A stretch of DNA of 64,000 nt from Salinibacterium sp. SWN248. Lineage in GTDB: Bacteria > Actinomycetota > Actinomycetes > Actinomycetales > Microbacteriaceae. The translations under genes were made by a program, and so were the position numbers. Location of the stretch: assembly GCF_015864575.1 (NCBI RefSeq), contig NZ_JADYWW010000001.1, positions 2,006,553 through 2,070,552 on the forward strand. The letters run 5' to 3'. Positions 32,806 through 42,040 of this stretch are shown here, piece by piece (within the stretch, counting starts at the first letter, position 1; each line of letters begins with the position of its first letter). The notes under the pieces were generated by a model that had not been told where the DNA came from, did not search any database, and saw nothing but the letters and a program-made list of their open reading frames with translations.

Positions 32806-34269
32806 ATGGCTGAAAAATACTCGAAACCTCCGGCACTTCGCACCATCGATTTCGGGCGAACAGATGCGACCGACGAAGCCAGTCATGATCCGGAGCTCTT
32901 GTTGCAGGGCTATCTGGACTATCGCGAGTCGGTCTACAAAATGAGTAGCGGAATTGCCTGGTACATTCTTGGACCTAAAGGCGCTGGCAAGTCTGCCGTC
33001 TTCGAGCACGTGCGGCTCAAGTGGGAAGATCGCGATGATCGTTTCTTTGTACCTTGGGATCTCCGCGGGTTTCCTGTCGCCGATGTTACGCAGATTCAAA
33101 CGGGTCAGCTCGCAGGTTCCTCTAGAACCCAGTCTGCTTGGGAATTCTTGTTGCTACTACGTGTCATGCAATCCTTGGCGCGGGACAACGGGTTAGACGG
33201 CTCGTCCGACTTTTATTCCCTCCTTCGCGAGCTTAAGCAAGCTGGATTGATTGTCGATGATTGGAAGCTCAGCGTAGCCAAATGGTCCAGCAACAAGGCA
33301 ACTTTCAATTTCTCCTTTGGACCATTTGGCGTGAATATCGACAGCGATTCAACCGGGCCTCTCGAAATCGCAGCGGTTTTGCGCGCTGCGCTCGAAACGG
33401 TTAGAACCGGTAGTCGACACGTAATTTGCATCGACGGTCTCGACTCTTTCTTCCTGGAGACAAACGACGAGTGGGCATCGCTGGCAGGACTCGTCCACGC
33501 CGTGGAGTCAGTCAATCGCTTTCTCGCATCCATTCACCTTCCGGTGACCGTCGTTGCAGCTGTCAGGACCGAGGCGTTCGAAGCCTTGGAGAGTACCGAT
33601 TCGAACAAGCTGAAGACACACGCCGTCTATCTAGACTGGAGCCCCTCGGGTGTCGGGGCGGACAGCAAGCTCTGGGCTCTAGTTAATTTGAAGGCGAAGG
33701 TCTCGCAACCGCAACTGAAGTCGTTTACAGACGTGTATCTAAAAACAGATATCGGCCAAGGACCTTATACCCGGATTCCAGACTACTTCTTGGCCTACAC
33801 CCGTCTGCTCCCCCGAGACCTGATCGCACTTCTAATCCAGCTGCAAGAACTCCACCCCGGATCGGCGGCTGTCTCGGAGACCACTGCCGTCGCAGCAGTT
33901 CAGAATTACGCTGAACAGTATTTTGTCGGCGAGATCCGAAACAACCTCGCAGGAATTTTGACTGATCAGGTCGGCCGTCAACAAAAGACTCAAGCCTTCT
34001 TTGAGGCACTCAAAGCAGTAACGTCTGCCGAGTTTACGCTGCACGAAATCCAACAAGACCTTCAGGGCGAACTCAGCGAAGCTGAAACAAAGCGTCTCCT
34101 CCGGCAGCTATTTGAGGTGGGCGCAATTGGAATCCGCACACGGCATGGAAACCACATCGAACGCACTGACTTTATCTACCGGAAGGCTTCCCCTGTTGCG
34201 TTCAGCGCCCGCAGGATATTTCTTCTTCACAATGCGTTGATCGTCGCATGGAACAAGTCGCGGTACTGA
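32806..34269 (+). CDS. P-loop ATPase, Sll1717-like
   Basis: 487 residues. Walker A is GPKGAGKS at residues 56-63 and a Walker B-like HVICIDGLDSF lies near 205. The fold resembles STAND/AAA-type ATPases of the Sll1717 group. The C-terminal about 120 residues include a winged-helix-like segment (SEAETKRLLRQLFEVGAIGI). Such ATPases often act as sensors or oligomerising switches beside toxic effectors. The adjacent SIR2-like gene upstream is the probable effector. No membrane segment is seen. Confidence 0.75.
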   Translation: MAEKYSKPPALRTIDFGRTDATDEASHDPELLLQGYLDYRESVYKMSSGIAWYILGPKGAGKSAVFEHVRLKWEDRDDRFFVPWDLRGFPVADVTQIQTGQLAGSSRTQSAWEFLLLLRVMQSLARDNGLDGSSDFYSLLRELKQAGLIVDDWKLSVAKWSSNKATFNFSFGPFGVNIDSDSTGPLEIAAVLRAALETVRTGSRHVICIDGLDSFFLETNDEWASLAGLVHAVESVNRFLASIHLPVTVVAAVRTEAFEALESTDSNKLKTHAVYLDWSPSGVGADSKLWALVNLKAKVSQPQLKSFTDVYLKTDIGQGPYTRIPDYFLAYTRLLPRDLIALLIQLQELHPGSAAVSETTAVAAVQNYAEQYFVGEIRNNLAGILTDQVGRQQKTQAFFEALKAVTSAEFTLHEIQQDLQGELSEAETKRLLRQLFEVGAIGIRTRHGNHIERTDFIYRKASPVAFSARRIFLLHNALIVAWNKSRY

Positions 34270-34375
34270 TCAATTCACCAAAATTTACGTCGAAGCAACA
34301 ACAATGGCGCGAGGTCACTGTCCGAGCGTTCTCAGCACGTCCGGGTGGAATAGATATCTAGGAGTAAGTGCCGCC

Positions 34376-37081
34376 CTAGCGGGTGACAGGCGATAAGCCA
34401 CGCCTTCCCGACAGGAGTGCAACGTCCTTCGAGCTCGACTTGCGCTCCAACTTTTCGATTACTGATTGCTGAGTCTCGGGGGTCCAGAACACCTGAAGTT
34501 TCTGCCGGGCTCGCGTCAACGCGGTGTAAAAAATGTTGTGTGAGATGTCGTCTTCGTTGGCGTCGGTGACGACCACCTTAACCGATTCGTACTCAAGGCC
34601 CTGGGCTCTATGAATGGAAACGGCGTAGGCGACTTGGAAGGGGATTGAGGTGTTCAGCGCCGCATCGTTGTCGTCGCTATTCGCCAATTCGAAGACGTCA
34701 AATGCAACGATCGAGTCCCTCACCCAGGTGAGGTCAGTGCCCCATACCGAAAGCTCAGTCACATCTCGCGCGAGGTCGATCTCGAACCGTATCCGGCCGG
34801 GTACTCGATCGATATCAACAATTACACCTTTGAGGTTGTTATAGATGAGCGGCTTAAAGCGCTCACTGTCGTTGAAGACAACCGGGTCGCCGATCTTGTA
34901 GGTGGCCGGGCCCCATTCGACTGAGGCATTCGGGTTACTACTCTGCAGGAACCGATTGATGTTGTTGATCCCGTAAAGCCCGTCGTAGTTCAAGCACAGG
35001 ATGATCTCATCTTCGCGCTGCGGCTCGAACAAGGTCTCGTCCAAAACAGTGGAGTAGCCGCCCCGAGTCATGGCCTCCGTGATGTCGCCTTCAACGTCAC
35101 GGACCTTCTGCCAGAGTCCGAGCAGAGCTGTGTTGGTTGTGCGGTAAGGAGTTTCGAGTTCGAAGACCGAAGTTTGAGGCACGAAGGATCGCATCATCCC
35201 GAACCAATTGCCAAACTGAATCGACTCAATCTGGTAAACGTCGCCAACAAGCACGAGCAACTTGAACCGGGTACCTTGAAGGATCTTCAGTAGGGCTTCG
35301 TTGCTGACTGTGCTGCACTCGTCGATGACAACGACTTCGAACTCAGGGTCGGACTGGTTCCGCCAGTTATGGCTTGCAATCGTCCGGAACTCTGCGTGCT
35401 GTGACTGCACTCGACGACGAAGATTGTCGACTGCCGGATGGGTATTCGCTAGAAAGAGAGTCGGCGACTCGTTGAAGTAATTTGCGATGTAGTTTACCAT
35501 CGTCGTCTTACCGGTTCCGGCTGCCCCATAAATGAGCGCGACCCGCGATTCTCCAAAAAGTGACCGCAGGGCCCCGATTTTACTTGGGTCATCGATCAGC
35601 TGGGGACGCTCATCAAGCCATTGGTCGATAGCGCTCGCCCATCCGCCCACGCCGGTGGCGGTGCTAGCCTGCACCTTCTCTACAATCTCTACAATCTCGT
35701 TCTCGTAGCCGCGAATGAAGACATGACCTCGATCCACTTCGAGCGTCCTCGCTTGGTGTCGTGGGTTTCTGTAAAGGGCGTCGTTGTGTTGCTCAATCAA
35801 CGCAGGCACGTCGCCGAATGCTTCGAGGTCAGCTATTGGCGTATAGAGCATCCCGAAGCGATCAACATTGTTCCTTACTCGACGGGCTAGAAGCTCATGG
35901 GCTCGATCGGTCGAGCCGATCGCTTCCATGACATCCTTGAATCGCGGGTTGTGCCCAAGGGGCGAGGTGCAAAACGGCATCTGATCGAACGGGATGCAGC
36001 CCCACTGCAGATTGAGCCCTGACAGACGCGCGCATCCATCGGAGTTGTATTGCTGCCGAATTACGACGTTCCTCAGCTGGAGCAATAGGTAGCGCAGTAC
36101 TACGTAGCCGTGCCGCCTCTCTCTGATGATCTCGCGAGCTTTGTCCAATGTGGGGAAGATTCTGGGTTCTCGGGCGCGCTCGGTTATCTTGGCTTTTACA
36201 CGCTCGTAGCGCCGATCGGACAGATCCATGAGATCCGCTAAGTTCGACTCTGTTGACGTGAGGTATTTCATAAGGGCCCGGTACTCCGGCCCACTAGAAC
36301 TGACACTCCTATGCGGGCCGACGAGACGCCCGAAGTTCTCAAGCTCACACGGACGGATGGAAACAGCCCAGTTGCGGATCAACGTGACGGGCATAGTTTG
36401 CCCGAGCACGTCGATCGAATCAGCGCGAAGTGTCAAGTACGCGGCGTACTTGTCGCCGACATCCTGATCAGTGAAAGCAATAACGCGATCGAACTTGTTA
36501 TTTCGGTCGATTGGGTTCGTGAAGGTCACTTCGTAGTAGATCCGACCGTTCACGAAGAACGGACGCGTTTTTAGGACGTAATACCTAGAGGACGAATCTC
36601 CGACTTCTGGAAGCTCACGCACAGCTACGATTCGCGCTGCGATCTTCTCGTGATATTCCCGAAGCGACGGATCGAGGTCAACCGGAAATGACTCCAAATT
36701 CGCTAACACCTCAACGCCGAACGCGTCACTGAGGAATGCACGGACGCGCAAGAGATACTCGTAGTACTTCAGCATTAAACGTTCAGAACTATCGCCATCG
36801 AAGGTGTAGTGCGAGGTGCTCGGCTGGAGCAGCGTGTAGAAGCGGTTCAAGAAGGCGAGCTTGCCGTGTGATTTGATGTGTAAGAGTGCGGCTGTGATCG
36901 CACCATAATCGTGCTCGGTGTCTGGGGCGTTCGTATGCGCTAGAACCGCGACACCCTCAACCAGATTTCGCAGCTGCAAGAGCATGTTCTGAGATAGAAG
37001 GCCGCGGTCATCACCCAGCGCGTCGATGTTGTTGCAAACTGCCCCGTCGATGCTGCTGATGTGCGCCTGAACGGTACTCAT
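34376..37081 (-). CDS. SF1 (RecD/UvrD-like) helicase with a large unknown N-terminal region
   Basis: 901 residues. The helicase half starts near residue 500: Walker A YGAAGTGKTTM (about 515-525), Walker B VVIDECSTV, motif III-like VLVGDVYQIESI, and the C-terminal SIHRAQGLEYESV and FYTALTRAR near residues 820-850. The first about 490 residues are helical and strand-mixed with no domain I recognise (for example YYVLKTRPFFVNGRIYYEVTFTNP). SF1 helicases with large N-terminal additions are common in anti-phage systems. It is convergent with the SIR2-like/ATPase pair and so not obviously in their operon. Confidence 0.8.
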   Translation of the reverse strand: MSTVQAHISSIDGAVCNNIDALGDDRGLLSQNMLLQLRNLVEGVAVLAHTNAPDTEHDYGAITAALLHIKSHGKLAFLNRFYTLLQPSTSHYTFDGDSSERLMLKYYEYLLRVRAFLSDAFGVEVLANLESFPVDLDPSLREYHEKIAARIVAVRELPEVGDSSSRYYVLKTRPFFVNGRIYYEVTFTNPIDRNNKFDRVIAFTDQDVGDKYAAYLTLRADSIDVLGQTMPVTLIRNWAVSIRPCELENFGRLVGPHRSVSSSGPEYRALMKYLTSTESNLADLMDLSDRRYERVKAKITERAREPRIFPTLDKAREIIRERRHGYVVLRYLLLQLRNVVIRQQYNSDGCARLSGLNLQWGCIPFDQMPFCTSPLGHNPRFKDVMEAIGSTDRAHELLARRVRNNVDRFGMLYTPIADLEAFGDVPALIEQHNDALYRNPRHQARTLEVDRGHVFIRGYENEIVEIVEKVQASTATGVGGWASAIDQWLDERPQLIDDPSKIGALRSLFGESRVALIYGAAGTGKTTMVNYIANYFNESPTLFLANTHPAVDNLRRRVQSQHAEFRTIASHNWRNQSDPEFEVVVIDECSTVSNEALLKILQGTRFKLLVLVGDVYQIESIQFGNWFGMMRSFVPQTSVFELETPYRTTNTALLGLWQKVRDVEGDITEAMTRGGYSTVLDETLFEPQREDEIILCLNYDGLYGINNINRFLQSSNPNASVEWGPATYKIGDPVVFNDSERFKPLIYNNLKGVIVDIDRVPGRIRFEIDLARDVTELSVWGTDLTWVRDSIVAFDVFELANSDDNDAALNTSIPFQVAYAVSIHRAQGLEYESVKVVVTDANEDDISHNIFYTALTRARQKLQVFWTPETQQSVIEKLERKSSSKDVALLSGRRGLSPVTR

Positions 37082-37162
37082 GAGATGACACCTGCTTCTT
37101 CTGGACGTTTATTCGGCTGCTACGGCAGTTTCCGTGGCTTTCGGGCGCACCGTCGAATGACT

Positions 37163-37606
37163 CTACTGCGAAGCGTTAAGTTCAGGTTCGGTCAAGGGCT
37201 GGCCGTCGCATCGAGTTTTGCGGTCCTGAATTCGCAATGCAACGTATCGGACTCCGATATCTAAACCCTTCTCAAGCGCCGCCGCGACTAGGCCGATCGC
37301 GATATCGGCCCCCACTTCGGCGCGAACTCCAGTTCTGTGAAGATTCTTGTCGCCTTGAGCTATTCCACCGCCTCCGTTGTCCTTAGATCCCCCGCCAATT
37401 AGGGCACGTATAGCGCGGTCCTTAGGCGCGCCATTGATCATCGGGATCGGCCGACCAGTCCCCGCATTGCCCATCGCTGCTTTGTCATACTTAGCTCGCT
37501 GTGCCGCTGCCCCAAACGCTGAGGTTTCGACATGAGGCGACGCCACGGAGATAGAGGCGTCTGTTCCGAACGACTCACTTATGGCACGAAAGAGCAGCGG
37601 CTCCAT
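37163..37606 (-). CDS. 147-residue hypothetical protein
   Basis: A glycine/alanine-rich frame (for example GGGSKDNGGGGIAQGDKN) with a more ordered C-terminal part (VGADIAIGLVAAALEKGLDIGVRYVALRIQDRK). It lies upstream of the helicase on the same strand with an 80-bp gap. No ribosome binding site or family can be recognised, and it could be spurious; the C-terminal segment is protein-like. Confidence 0.45.
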   Translation of the reverse strand: MEPLLFRAISESFGTDASISVASPHVETSAFGAAAQRAKYDKAAMGNAGTGRPIPMINGAPKDRAIRALIGGGSKDNGGGGIAQGDKNLHRTGVRAEVGADIAIGLVAAALEKGLDIGVRYVALRIQDRKTRCDGQPLTEPELNASQ

Positions 37607-37845
37607 GGTTTTCCTTAGGTCGCAACCGCCTGCTCAGAGTGCGGTTGTTCGAGTATTGCTTGCGCGGCCGTATATTACGACCGTTCGAACACAATAGCGC
37701 TAGCGATACACCCGTTGAAAGAGGCGTGGCTACGGCCCGCAACTCGGTGCCTCTCACCGACACGCATCTCGCGGACTATCCAAAGACGCAGACGGCGCGA
37801 TTCGATCATGGGGCGGCAGGGCTGTTGCACCTCAACTAGTCGTCT

Positions 37846-38430
37846 CTACTCGTAGATCTCGATAGAACTGGGGTCGTACAGTTCGATCTGAGCTACACCT
37901 TCATGAAGCGTGATGGGACCTGAAGTGCATAGAGTCAGTCCGCCTGCGATTGGGTCTAACGAACCGATATCCCACACCACGATTTGGAAGCGAGCGGGGT
38001 CCGGATAGTCGCGACCGAGATTCAGGAATACGTCATCATAGGAATTTCCACCGCCAGCCAACGGTCCGCAAACGCGTTGAGTTGTCCCGGCGTGCGCGAC
38101 AGCTTCATTCCACGCAATGCCGCCACCTGGCTGGCTTTCCGCCACAGGTTCGGGGACCACTGGCGCTTCGTTTCCCTGATATTCCCAAACGTTGTCGCCA
38201 ACCTCAACACAACCGATGTCGGCCGCTTTCTGTTGCGCGAGACCTCTTGGGGCCGCGATGAGCATTTTGCACGCTTGAACCGGGTCAAGGACGGCGGGCA
38301 CATCAGCTAGCTCTGGCTCCTCGTAGGCGCCCGATCCCCCAGTGCAAGCCGCAAGCAGCAGCGTTGTTAGGAGCGCAGCGGCAGCAACGCCAACGCGAGT
38401 CGATCGCAACATAGCCAAATATGAGGACAT
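37846..38430 (-). CDS. Putative lipoprotein
   Basis: About 194 residues from ATG 38430 (ATG 38412 also possible). The N-terminus is a signal peptide (RSTRVGVAAAALLTTLLLAAC) ending in the lipobox LLAAC, so Cys would be lipidated and the protein anchored outside the cell membrane. The mature part is acidic, with several Cys (KMLIAA, IGCVEV, RVCGPL, LTLCTS) that could form disulphides. No known domain. Possibly surface exclusion or an unrelated cargo gene. Confidence 0.7.
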   Translation of the reverse strand: MSSYLAMLRSTRVGVAAAALLTTLLLAACTGGSGAYEEPELADVPAVLDPVQACKMLIAAPRGLAQQKAADIGCVEVGDNVWEYQGNEAPVVPEPVAESQPGGGIAWNEAVAHAGTTQRVCGPLAGGGNSYDDVFLNLGRDYPDPARFQIVVWDIGSLDPIAGGLTLCTSGPITLHEGVAQIELYDPSSIEIYE

Positions 38431-38558
38431 GGGGAACAATCTATTGGCGCCGCCCAAATATAACTAGTTGAGTTGCCGCGCTTGCGGGCCGTTAAATGAG
38501 CAGGCAGTGCATTCCATCGGCAAGTAGCCCCCAAAGCGCGTCCACTACTGTGGGCATC

Positions 38559-39674
38559 ATGACGCTTGACCTATCGTTCCTTGAGGTTTCCTTGCGACCA
38601 GCAGGAATTGTCGAGCGGCCAGTGAATGTGTACGACATCCTCCGTGAGGGATGGCGGGAGACCCGTGTCGACATGACCCTTCAGTTCTTCCTCGACCCGA
38701 CAGAGCGCCATGGCCTCGGCACCCTTGTCATAGACGCCCTCCTTCGCCTCCTCGATGGAGCACCGAGCATAGGTCTTAATGGTCGAACCAGTAAGCATCT
38801 AATCGCGCAAGACGCGGAAGGCTCTGACGCGTGGGAGGTTGCTACTCAGGTCGACTTCATCGACGTGTTTGCGTCGAACAGGGATTCGGGCATTGCGCTT
38901 GTGCTGGAGAATAAGATCGGCCACGTCCTCGATAACCCGCTGAGGAAGTATGCCGAATACGCCCGCAACAAAGGATTCGACACCGTAATCGTGGCGGTAC
39001 TCGCGCCCGAGGCGCGAGATCACCCCGACCCGGTGCAGAAGAACTACCTATCCAGCGCTATCACATACGCCGAGTTGAGCGCTGAGATCAAGAGCGCACC
39101 AGAGTTGGTCGAGTTCCTGATGAGCCCCGGGGATCGGGACCAGCGCCGCAGCCTCGAACTCTTACAGCAGTTCATCGAAGCCCGACACGGGAAGACGGAA
39201 ATGACAGACCTTGAAGATCAAGCACAGCGACTCGATGAATGGCGGGACGTTCTCGAAGAACACAGAGGAGCGATCACCGCCTTCGAGGAAGCGAGGAGCA
39301 GCATCGGCCGTCTTATACGAGATCGGAGGAAACGCCTTGAACCCCTAATCACCGATCGTCTCGAAGCACTAGCACTAGAGACAGGATGGCAAGCGCACGG
39401 CGGCGGTAAAGAGGAGACGTGGAATGCTTATCATTTCCCAGCAGCAGACTGGTCGGTCGAACTCAAATTCTCAGCTGACCCGACCCGCCCGATGATCTTC
39501 GTCTACGACCGACGTGGACTCACCTACAAGGATTCCACTATCGAACCGCTCGGCCTCACATGGACCAACACCGACGAGAGAATCGCCGACGCTTTCATCG
39601 AACGCGTTGTTCATATTCTCGGCGAGGTGAAGGCGGGTACCCGGCTCCCCGCAGGCGGGCACGAAACGGTGTAG
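38559..39674 (+). CDS. PD-(D/E)XK nuclease superfamily protein (PDDEXK_4 type)
   Basis: 371 residues from ATG 38559 with GTGGG just upstream; a GTG 21 codons earlier is less likely. The nuclease-like core lies at about residues 100-140: QVDFIDVFASNRD then IALVLENKIGHVLDNPLRKYAEYA, with the D and E-x-K catalytic pattern. A helical middle (about 215-280) and a C-terminal alpha/beta region follow. Family members occur in restriction and phage-defence loci. It is the last gene before the right island end. Confidence 0.75.
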   Translation: MTLDLSFLEVSLRPAGIVERPVNVYDILREGWRETRVDMTLQFFLDPTERHGLGTLVIDALLRLLDGAPSIGLNGRTSKHLIAQDAEGSDAWEVATQVDFIDVFASNRDSGIALVLENKIGHVLDNPLRKYAEYARNKGFDTVIVAVLAPEARDHPDPVQKNYLSSAITYAELSAEIKSAPELVEFLMSPGDRDQRRSLELLQQFIEARHGKTEMTDLEDQAQRLDEWRDVLEEHRGAITAFEEARSSIGRLIRDRRKRLEPLITDRLEALALETGWQAHGGGKEETWNAYHFPAADWSVELKFSADPTRPMIFVYDRRGLTYKDSTIEPLGLTWTNTDERIADAFIERVVHILGEVKAGTRLPAGGHETV

Positions 39675-40250
39675 CGGCCTCCAGACGCTGATCGCGCTCG
39701 TGCTGCACGACGCAAGTACCGCCGACTCTGTACAACTCGATCCAACGCCACGACGGTGCGTCGGCTTCGCGAAGTGCAGGGACACCGCTGCACAAAGTTT
39801 GTCAGTCTCTATGCTCTTCACACCAGGGACCCGAAGGCGACGCTTGCTGCAATAGACCCTGTGGGGCCAAATAACGATCGAGTGCTCGCCCATTGCGCCG
39901 GCACTTTTGTTGCGGGCAGTGCGCCATTCCACAGCCAGCGCGTGTGGCCGAGACGTTGGCGTTTCTGCCGCGACTTCATTCCTTCGTCAATTGAAAAAGG
40001 ACAAACCCGGCATCCGCTCGATGTACGCGCCGATGCGTCGCTGATCGAATGGCTACCGCAATTCCGTGGACGAGGTCGAGTTATAGAAATCCACCCCGCA
40101 CCACGGCCGCGTGCATCGAAGTAACCGTTGATAAGACCGCGCTCGTCGGACGACTACAACCACATTCCTTATGAACCGAGAGAGTAAGACATCTCGCAGA
40201 TCAGAGCCCACACATCGCACTAATTAAATGGGCTATCGATGCTCCGGAGT
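39675..40250. other. Intergenic stretch at the right island end
   Basis: About 575 bases with no supported gene. A 122-codon open frame at 39756-40124 lacks protein-like character. The arm-site repeats begin at 40254. Confidence 0.45.
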
Positions 40251-40253
40251 TCA

Positions 40254-40273
40254 AAGTGTTGGGAAAACGTTGG
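40254..40273. repeat. Right pair of candidate integrase arm sites
   Basis: AAGTGTTGG at 40254-40262 and AAACGTTGG at 40265-40273, period 11 bp, 66 bp from the right att core. Same motif, period and orientation as 11686-11705. Confidence 0.55.
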
Positions 40274-40303
40274 ATCGGGGTTCTGAACCCAAACGCTCCA
40301 TAG

Positions 40304-40336
40304 AAAAAGCCCCGGACTTCGTGAGAAATCCGGGGC
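40304..40336 (-). terminator. Terminator downstream of tRNA-Pro
   Basis: On the minus strand GCCCCGGA pairs with TCCGGGGC around a 12-base loop and is followed by five T. It is carried by the island and replaces the original terminator now at 11486-11512. Confidence 0.8.
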
Positions 40337-40338
40337 AC

Positions 40339-40373
40339 ATTGTCGGGCTGACAGGATTTGAACCTGCGACCCC
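40339..40373 (-). repeat. attR: 35-bp core inside tRNA-Pro
   Basis: Identical to 11520-11554. It supplies the T arm and 3' acceptor strand of the intact tRNA, so integration leaves the tRNA functional. Confidence 0.9.
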
Positions 40374-40416
40374 CTGACCCCCAGTCAGGTGCGCTACCAA
40401 GCTGCGCTACAGCCCG
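40343..40416 (-). tRNA. tRNA-Pro (anticodon GGG)
   Basis: Read on the minus strand: acceptor CGGGCTG pairs with CAGCCCG, D arm with TAGCGCAGCTTGGTAGCGC, anticodon arm CTGACTGGGGGTCAG with anticodon GGG, T arm GCAGGTTCAAATCCTGT, discriminator A. The CCA end is not encoded. All arms fold normally. Confidence 0.95.
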
Positions 40417-40492
40417 CGACAACTCGAATAGCTTACCGCGAAATCTGAGCGCCGATGTTCAGTTTTGCGCCAAAACGGCAACTCCGGCCAAA

Positions 40493-42040
40493 TCAGTGAG
40501 ACGAGATGCCGTGCGCGGCGGCGAAGAACTCGCGTTCATGCTCCGTGGAGGCCACGAAAGCGGTGAGCATTGCATCCCGAACCGGAGGGGTCGCGTCTGC
40601 GGCGAGCGCCGTCACTATCGTGATGGCCTGCTCTGTGGCATCCGTGAATGCGTCATCGGCATACGTGGTGAGCCAGTCGGCATAGGGGTGCTCAGGGTGC
40701 GCCAGCGGGTGCAGTCGCGACCCGACGTCGTGGTAGACCCAGAAGCACGGCAACAGGGCTGCGGCAAGGACCGCGTAGTCACCACGGGCTGCCGTCGCCA
40801 GTAGATGATTCAGGTACCCCGTCGTTATCGCACTGGGCGTAGCCGCGAACAGCGCACCGGCCACCGACCACGACTCGTGCAATTGCAGTTCCGTCACGAT
40901 GCAGCCCTCAGCACTCGATGCCCAGAACGCTTGCTCCGCCGCCGTGGGTGCCAGCCGGGCAGCTTCGGCGAGCGCCCGCGCGTAATCGCGCAGGTAGAGC
41001 GCATCCTGAGCCAGGTACCAGACGAAATCACCCCGCTCGAGGGAACCATCCCCCAGCGCCCGCACAAAGTCACCATCGTCGATCTGCGCGCGCACAGAAG
41101 CGATCTCCGCCCACCACTGCTCGCGCACCTCAGCAGCGGTCAACGCCGTCTCTAGGCCGCCGCGCTCCCACAACCCCGCAAAGTGACTAACCGGACCACG
41201 CCCCTCACCCACCTGCAGCGCCGCACCGGCACGGATGCTCTCGCTCAACCAGCGCTTCGACTCCCCCACAGCGGCCGCCCACTCACCGCCGGCCGCAATC
41301 CGGGTCGCGAGCGCACTCGACAGCGAACATCCGGTTCCGTGGGTGTTGTTGGTCTCTATGCGGATGCCGTCAAACTCAGTCACGACAGCAGCATTCCCCA
41401 AGCGAGCATCCACCAGCGCATCCGGAGCCTCGGCCCCACTCAGGTGTCCGCCCTTAGCGAGTACGCGCACCCCGTAGGAGGCAGAGACTCGCGCCGCCTG
41501 CTCCAGCACCTCGGGCCACGTCTCAGCGGCGGGTTCCGCGGCGATGATCGCGAGCTCAGGGATATTCGGCGTAACAAGGTCACACAGCCGCACTAGGTCG
41601 CGCAGCGCCTGCTCGGCTTCGGCATCCAGCAGCCGGTCACCACTCGTGGCGACCATGACCGGGTCAAGCACGATCAACGGAGGCCGCACAGCCTCAAGCC
41701 ACGCCCGCACGACACCGACCACCTCAACGGTGCCGAGCATGCCGATCTTCACGGCATCGATTGCTACATCGTCGCTCACCGCATCCAGTTGCTCGCGCAA
41801 GAACTCAGCGGGCGGCACATGCACTCCGCGCACCCCCTGCGTGTTCTGCGCCGTCAGAGCCGTGATGGCCGCCATCCCGTAGCCACCGTTGGCTGCGATC
41901 GACTTCAGATCGGCCTGGATACCCGCACCACCCGAAGGATCGCTGCCAGCAATACTCAGAACGCGAGGAACCCGCAGACCGCTACCGCTACCGCTTTCGC
42001 TCCGTGCCTGGCCCCGTAGCCCGCTCCGTGCCCCGCTCAT
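40493..42040 (-). CDS. thiD: ThiD-TenA fusion: HMP/HMP-P kinase plus thiaminase II-like domain
   Basis: 515 residues from ATG 42040, which overlaps the thiE stop (ATGA). An Arg/Ser-rich leader of about 20 residues precedes the ThiD domain (about 20-285), with SIAGSDPSGGAGIQADLK and the anion-hole motif THGTGCSLSSA. It phosphorylates hydroxymethylpyrimidine twice. The TenA domain (about 300-515) has the conserved LAQDALYLRDYARALA and EGCIVTELQLHESW blocks and salvages pyrimidine from degraded thiamine. The fusion is known in actinobacteria and joins salvage to phosphorylation. Last gene of the riboswitch-controlled operon. Confidence 0.92.
   Translation of the reverse strand: MSGARSGLRGQARSESGSGSGLRVPRVLSIAGSDPSGGAGIQADLKSIAANGGYGMAAITALTAQNTQGVRGVHVPPAEFLREQLDAVSDDVAIDAVKIGMLGTVEVVGVVRAWLEAVRPPLIVLDPVMVATSGDRLLDAEAEQALRDLVRLCDLVTPNIPELAIIAAEPAAETWPEVLEQAARVSASYGVRVLAKGGHLSGAEAPDALVDARLGNAAVVTEFDGIRIETNNTHGTGCSLSSALATRIAAGGEWAAAVGESKRWLSESIRAGAALQVGEGRGPVSHFAGLWERGGLETALTAAEVREQWWAEIASVRAQIDDGDFVRALGDGSLERGDFVWYLAQDALYLRDYARALAEAARLAPTAAEQAFWASSAEGCIVTELQLHESWSVAGALFAATPSAITTGYLNHLLATAARGDYAVLAAALLPCFWVYHDVGSRLHPLAHPEHPYADWLTTYADDAFTDATEQAITIVTALAADATPPVRDAMLTAFVASTEHEREFFAAAHGISSH

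Larger units (their letters stand above)
11520..40373. mobile_element. Integrated genomic (defence) island in tRNA-Pro(GGG), about 28.9 kb
   Basis: The boundaries are the 35-bp direct repeats at 11520-11554 and 40339-40373. A tyrosine integrase and excisionase-like gene lie inside (29884-31289), along with two further excisionase-like genes, a protein with an integrase-type N-terminal domain, and many restriction or abortive-infection-type genes. Inside each end is a pair of 9-bp repeats of 11-bp period. No capsid, portal, terminase or conjugation genes are visible, so it is an integrative element or satellite rather than an intact prophage. The integrase is central rather than next to an att site, which fits later insertions. 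Confidence 0.85.

Noticed and set aside
39756..40124. A 122-codon open frame between the PD-(D/E)XK gene and the att site
   Set aside because: Composition and sequence do not resemble a protein, and there is no ribosome binding site.
11520..40373. Complete prophage
   Set aside because: No terminase, portal, capsid, tail or lysis genes can be recognised.
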